Shown here: positions 2,540-5,050 of the stretch, piece by piece
How the letters are laid out: each line of letters opens with the position of its first letter
Numbering within the stretch: position 1 is the first letter of the stretch
Source: an uncultured Actinomycetes bacterium
GTDB taxonomy: Bacteria > Actinomycetota > Thermoleophilia > Gaiellales > F1-60-MAGs149
NCBI GenBank assembly: GCA_903873565.1
Contig: CAIQOY010000252.1
Location: forward strand, 1-5,050
DNA length: 5,050 nucleotides
Reading direction: 5' to 3'
Position numbers and translations under genes: made by a program
The notes under the pieces: model-generated
What the model was told of the DNA's origin: nothing
Databases searched by the model: none
The model's input: only the letters and a program-made list of their open reading frames with translations

Positions 2540-5050
2540 TCAGCGCCCGCGGGCGAGCGTGGCCGTCGACCGGGTCGTGACCGGTCGGCCGTTCGCGGGC
2601 GTGAAGGTCGTGACCACGGTGAGCCGCACGGAGCCCCGGGCTCCGAGGGCGCGGGCACGGGCCGTCAGCCGGCAGGAGATGGGGTACGCGCCGGCCTTCG
2701 TCACGGTGCGCGTCGCGCGGCAGGCCACGGCGCGGGCGGCGGCGCGGGTGCGGGCGCGGGGCAGGGTGGCGGTCTGCGTGATCCGGCCGGGCCCGTCGAC
2801 GCTGACGGTGCTGACGAGGGCGTCGCCGACGCGGCGCGGCGTGGTGGCACGGACCGCGGACGCCGGGGCGGCGCTGCCGACCGCGCCCCGGTCGGTCGCC
2901 GGGGGCGCCGGCTGGGGTGCGATCCAGGTCAGGGCGATGTCGTTACCGTCGCCGCCCGCGTAGGTGATGCGGAAGCTGCCGGGCCCGCTCGTGGGGGTCA
3001 CGGTCGCGCCCTCGGGCAGGCCGGCGAAGGTGCCGTCGACCGCCGCCACGTGGGTCTTGCGCACGATCACGACGGTCGTGCCGTCGGGGATCGCGGAGCC
3101 GGCGCGCACGCGCAGGACGGCGTCGCCGGTCAGGGTCACGGCGTTGGCGACCTGCAGCTGGGAGTGCGCGCTGGCCGAGTCGACCCCGACCTCGAGGGTG
3201 CCGCCGACCAGGTGGAGCGCCGCCGTGGTCATGGTCTCGGGGCCGGCGGGTCCGTCCAGGTCGATGGTGCCCGGGACGTTGAGGCCGGATCCGCCGAGGA
3301 AGTCGCCGCCGCCCACGGATCCGGATCCGCTCAGCCGCGCACCGACGTCCACGGCCACGGTGCCGGCGCTGACGCCTCCGATCGCCCCGGTGGACGTCGT
3401 GCGCAGCTCGCCCGCGGCGACGACCGTGGTGCCCGTGATCCGGCTCTCGCCCGACAGGACGAGCGTCCCGGCACCCGCCTTGCGGACGGAGAGGTTGCCG
3501 AGCGTGCCCGTGGCGCCGCCGAAGCCGCCGCTGAAGGCCGTCGCGCCGGACGCGTCGGTCACCTGCGCGACGACCGTGCCGCAGTTGAAGCCGTTGCCGC
3601 AGCGGATCGCGCCCGACCCGTCGATCCGGGCCGCCGCGAGCGTCGTCGTGTACGGGATGGCCCCGCCCGGGTCGAGATCGAGGTTGCCGTCGACCGTCAG
3701 GGATCCGGTGGTGGTGAGGTGCTCGGTCAGGGTCCAGGTGGTGGCGGGGGCGACGCGGACGGCGCCCGTGGTGTCGAGGATGGCGGTGAAGTCGACGGGG
3801 CCGGAGACCGTCAGGTCGTGCGTGCCGCCCGCCGTGTAGGAGGGCAGCTCGAGTCCGGTGGTCGCCCGGATCTCGGCGTCGGCGAGCAGCGTCACGGGCG
3901 TGTGCAGGCGGTTCATCCCGCCGGTGCTGGTGATCGTCCCCGCGAGCCCGAAGCTGCTCGGGGTGTACGGCCCCGTCACCTGGACCGCGCCGTACAGCTC
4001 GAGCGTGCCCGCCGCGCTCACGGTGGTGCCGCCGGTGCCGAGCGCGTTGGCGTTCCCGATCCGCAGGGTGCCGGCCTCGACCACGGTGCCGCCGCTGTGG
4101 CGGTTGCGGAACCCGTCGCCGCCGAAGGAGAGGGTGCCGGCACCCGCCTTCACGAGCCGGATCTGCTTCTCCTCCAAGGTTGGGTACTGCGCGGAGCCGA
4201 CGCCGTCGAGCGAGCTGCCCGGGTTCGCGCCGGCCTTGACCTCGGATACGTCGACCGTGAGCGTTGGGGTGCCGACGCAGTCGGCGATCGTCAGCGCGCA
4301 GCCGATCGCGCCCGTCCCGGTCACCCGGGAGGCGCGCAGGGCGGCGTCCGCGTCGGGCAGGCTCAGCTCCGTCGCCGACCAGTTCTGGGCGCCGTTCGTC
4401 GCGACGACGCTCGGGAGGAAGGCCTGGCCCGCGGTCACCTCCAGCGAGGCGAGGCGCGATGGGTCGCCGCTCGTGGGCACCCCGGCGGGGGCGCCGAAGG
4501 TGACCTGCCGGGCGACGTCGATGCCGCCGGGCAGCTGGATCGAGAGCGGCTGGTTGCCGAGCAGCCGGCCGTTGAACTCGGCGAGGCTCGAGGTGCTCGT
4601 CACCGGGGCGGCGAGCGTGAACGTCGTGGCGCTCTGGAGCAGGATCGTGGGGAGTCCCGCCGCGTCCCCGAGCTCCAGGACGCGGTCCTGGCCGCTGAGC
4701 CCGGTGATCGTGATCTGGCCCTGCACGCGGATCCCGCTGTTCAGGTTGGCGTTGACGTTCTTGACCCGCAGGAGCCTGGGGACCTCGAGGGCCGTCGTCG
4801 TGCCGTCGAGGAGGACGTCGACGTTCGCCCTGTCGTCCCCGTCGATGATGATCGCGTCGACGGCGGACCGCAGGAACGTGGACGTGCCGCCGTCGACGAC
4901 CTCGTACGCCGTGCCGGTCGCCCGCAGCGTGACGTCGTCGTCGGAGCCAAGGACCGTCACGGTCAGCGTCCGCGTCGAGGGGTTGAGGTCGTTCGATACC
5001 GCCCCGGCGGGCGGGACCGCGACGAGACCCCCGGCGGCGACGACGAAGGC
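2540..5050 (-). CDS. Large secreted beta-repeat surface protein with autotransporter-associated beta-strand repeats (5' end outside window)
   Basis: 836 residues are visible. The frame is open to the right edge, where it encodes a hydrophobic segment ending in AGA|VS at visible residues 15-19: the end of a Sec signal peptide whose Met and basic n-region lie just outside. Next come Asp/Gly/Thr-rich beta strands (20-240) typical of a beta-helix, two autotransporter-associated beta-strand repeats (about 300-331, VKAGAGTLSFGG..GGTVVEAGTLRIG; about 522-554, VRKAGAGTLVLSG..GTTVVAAGELRT), a closing GDGNDIALTW (700-709), a Pro/Ala linker (710-720) and a basic C-terminal domain (730-836) with C777 and C793. 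It has no outer-membrane barrel, LPXTG motif or final membrane helix, so true autotransport is unlikely. The protein is probably exported and held at the surface, or released, as an adhesin-like fibre (inference). A GTG at 4960 is not the start, because it would cut off the signal peptide. The gene converges on the toxin. Confidence 0.87.
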   Translation of the reverse strand, partial: AFVVAAGGLVAVPPAGAVSNDLNPSTRTLTVTVLGSDDDVTLRATGTAYEVVDGGTSTFLRSAVDAIIIDGDDRANVDVLLDGTTTALEVPRLLRVKNVNANLNSGIRVQGQITITGLSGQDRVLELGDAAGLPTILLQSATTFTLAAPVTSTSSLAEFNGRLLGNQPLSIQLPGGIDVARQVTFGAPAGVPTSGDPSRLASLEVTAGQAFLPSVVATNGAQNWSATELSLPDADAALRASRVTGTGAIGCALTIADCVGTPTLTVDVSEVKAGANPGSSLDGVGSAQYPTLEEKQIRLVKAGAGTLSFGGDGFRNRHSGGTVVEAGTLRIGNANALGTGGTTVSAAGTLELYGAVQVTGPYTPSSFGLAGTITSTGGMNRLHTPVTLLADAEIRATTGLELPSYTAGGTHDLTVSGPVDFTAILDTTGAVRVAPATTWTLTEHLTTTGSLTVDGNLDLDPGGAIPYTTTLAAARIDGSGAIRCGNGFNCGTVVAQVTDASGATAFSGGFGGATGTLGNLSVRKAGAGTLVLSGESRITGTTVVAAGELRTTSTGAIGGVSAGTVAVDVGARLSGSGSVGGGDFLGGSGLNVPGTIDLDGPAGPETMTTAALHLVGGTLEVGVDSASAHSQLQVANAVTLTGDAVLRVRAGSAIPDGTTVVIVRKTHVAAVDGTFAGLPEGATVTPTSGPGSFRITYAGGDGNDIALTWIAPQPAPPATDRGAVGSAAPASAVRATTPRRVGDALVSTVSVDGPGRITQTATLPRARTRAAARAVACRATRTVTKAGAYPISCRLTARARALGARGSVRLTVVTTFTPANGRPVTTRSTATLARGR
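3389..3487 (-). repeat. Autotransporter-associated beta-strand repeat, copy 2
   Basis: This encodes VRKAGAGTLVLSG, then ITGTTVVAAGELRTTSTGAIGG (from visible residue 522), followed by a VAVDVGARLSGSGSVGG strand typical of the family. It is shorter between its two half-motifs than copy 1. Confidence 0.75.
3569..3631 (-). repeat. Cys-pair module, copy 2, in the surface protein
   Basis: The encoded segment (visible residues 474-494) reads ARIDGSGAIRC-x5-C-GTVV, with cysteines 484 and 490. As with copy 1, a KAGAGTL repeat follows (28 residues later). A larger unit of Cys loop plus beta-strand repeat therefore appears to have been duplicated. Confidence 0.6.
4058..4153 (-). repeat. Autotransporter-associated beta-strand repeat, copy 1
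   Basis: This encodes VKAGAGTLSFGG, then SGGTVVEAGTLRIG (visible residues 300-331), followed by ANALGTGGTTVSAAGTLELYG. The pattern G-x-G-T-L-x-x-x-G ... G-G-T-x-V-x-x-G-x-L is the family signature. The KAGAG coding stretch shares a 14-base direct repeat (4137-4150) with copy 2 (3468-3481). Confidence 0.75.
4271..4327 (-). repeat. Cys-pair module, copy 1, in the surface protein
   Basis: The encoded segment (visible residues 242-260) reads RVTGTGAIGC-x6-C-VG, with cysteines 251 and 258. It resembles copy 2 at 3569-3631 and stands about 40 residues before the first autotransporter-associated repeat. The likeness is at protein level. Confidence 0.6.

Noticed and set aside
2736..2765. GC-rich GCGGGC-type short tandem repeats
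   Set aside because: They are explained by the Arg/Ala-rich coding of the C-terminal domain (PRARTRAAARA); no separate repeat element is needed.
3317..3329. Tandem GGATCC palindromes
   Set aside because: They simply encode the GSGSVGG stretch of the surface protein on the minus strand, and further GGATCC-like sites nearby arise in the same way.
2559..3839. Plus-strand open frames opposite the surface protein
   Set aside because: Thr/Pro/Val-rich translations are a typical antisense product of Gly/Thr/Asp-rich beta-repeat genes, and no domain or ribosome site is visible.

Overview
This is a very GC-rich window with five or six closely packed genes. Codon use and style suggest an actinobacterium. 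The C-terminal Cys-containing domain of the large secreted protein looks like those I associate with Thermoleophilia/Solirubrobacterales (Patulibacter or Conexibacter relatives). That placement is inferred from family resemblance, not from a marker gene. No rRNA, tRNA, CRISPR array, insertion sequence or phage gene was seen.

Left third (1-1700): a divergent cluster. On the minus strand, a small CxxC protein (357-689) overlaps by ATGA the start of a COG0523/CobW-type metal-chaperone GTPase (1-360, running off the left edge). On the plus strand, across an 82-bp intergenic region, lies a 293-residue NodB/CE4-fold amidohydrolase (772-1653). It belongs to the group containing H. pylori PgdA and the bacterial cyclic imide hydrolases. 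The intergenic region holds a -35/-10 pair with 17-bp spacing, two dyads and a strong AGGAGG site. A long GC-rich hairpin closes the hydrolase gene. The layout suggests a metalloenzyme with its own GTPase and a small accessory protein. This link is inferred, not shown.

Middle (1700-2510): a compact type II toxin-antitoxin pair. An AbrB/MazE-like antitoxin (1881-2174) overlaps by GTGA a RelE/ParE-superfamily toxin (2171-2479). The antitoxin looks leaderless: a TATGCT -10 box ends six bases before the ATG and there is no Shine-Dalgarno. An AbrB-fold antitoxin with a RelE-fold toxin follows the PrlF-YhaV type of pairing rather than classical MazEF.

Right half (2489-5050): a convergent, minus-strand gene for a large secreted beta-rich protein, bounded by hairpins at 2489-2528. 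Its reading frame stays open to the right edge, and the last visible codons encode the end of a signal peptide, so only the extreme N-terminus is missing. It carries autotransporter-associated beta-strand repeats but no outer-membrane barrel, LPXTG motif or C-terminal membrane helix. All six of its cysteines fall in three local pairs, two of them in a duplicated module.
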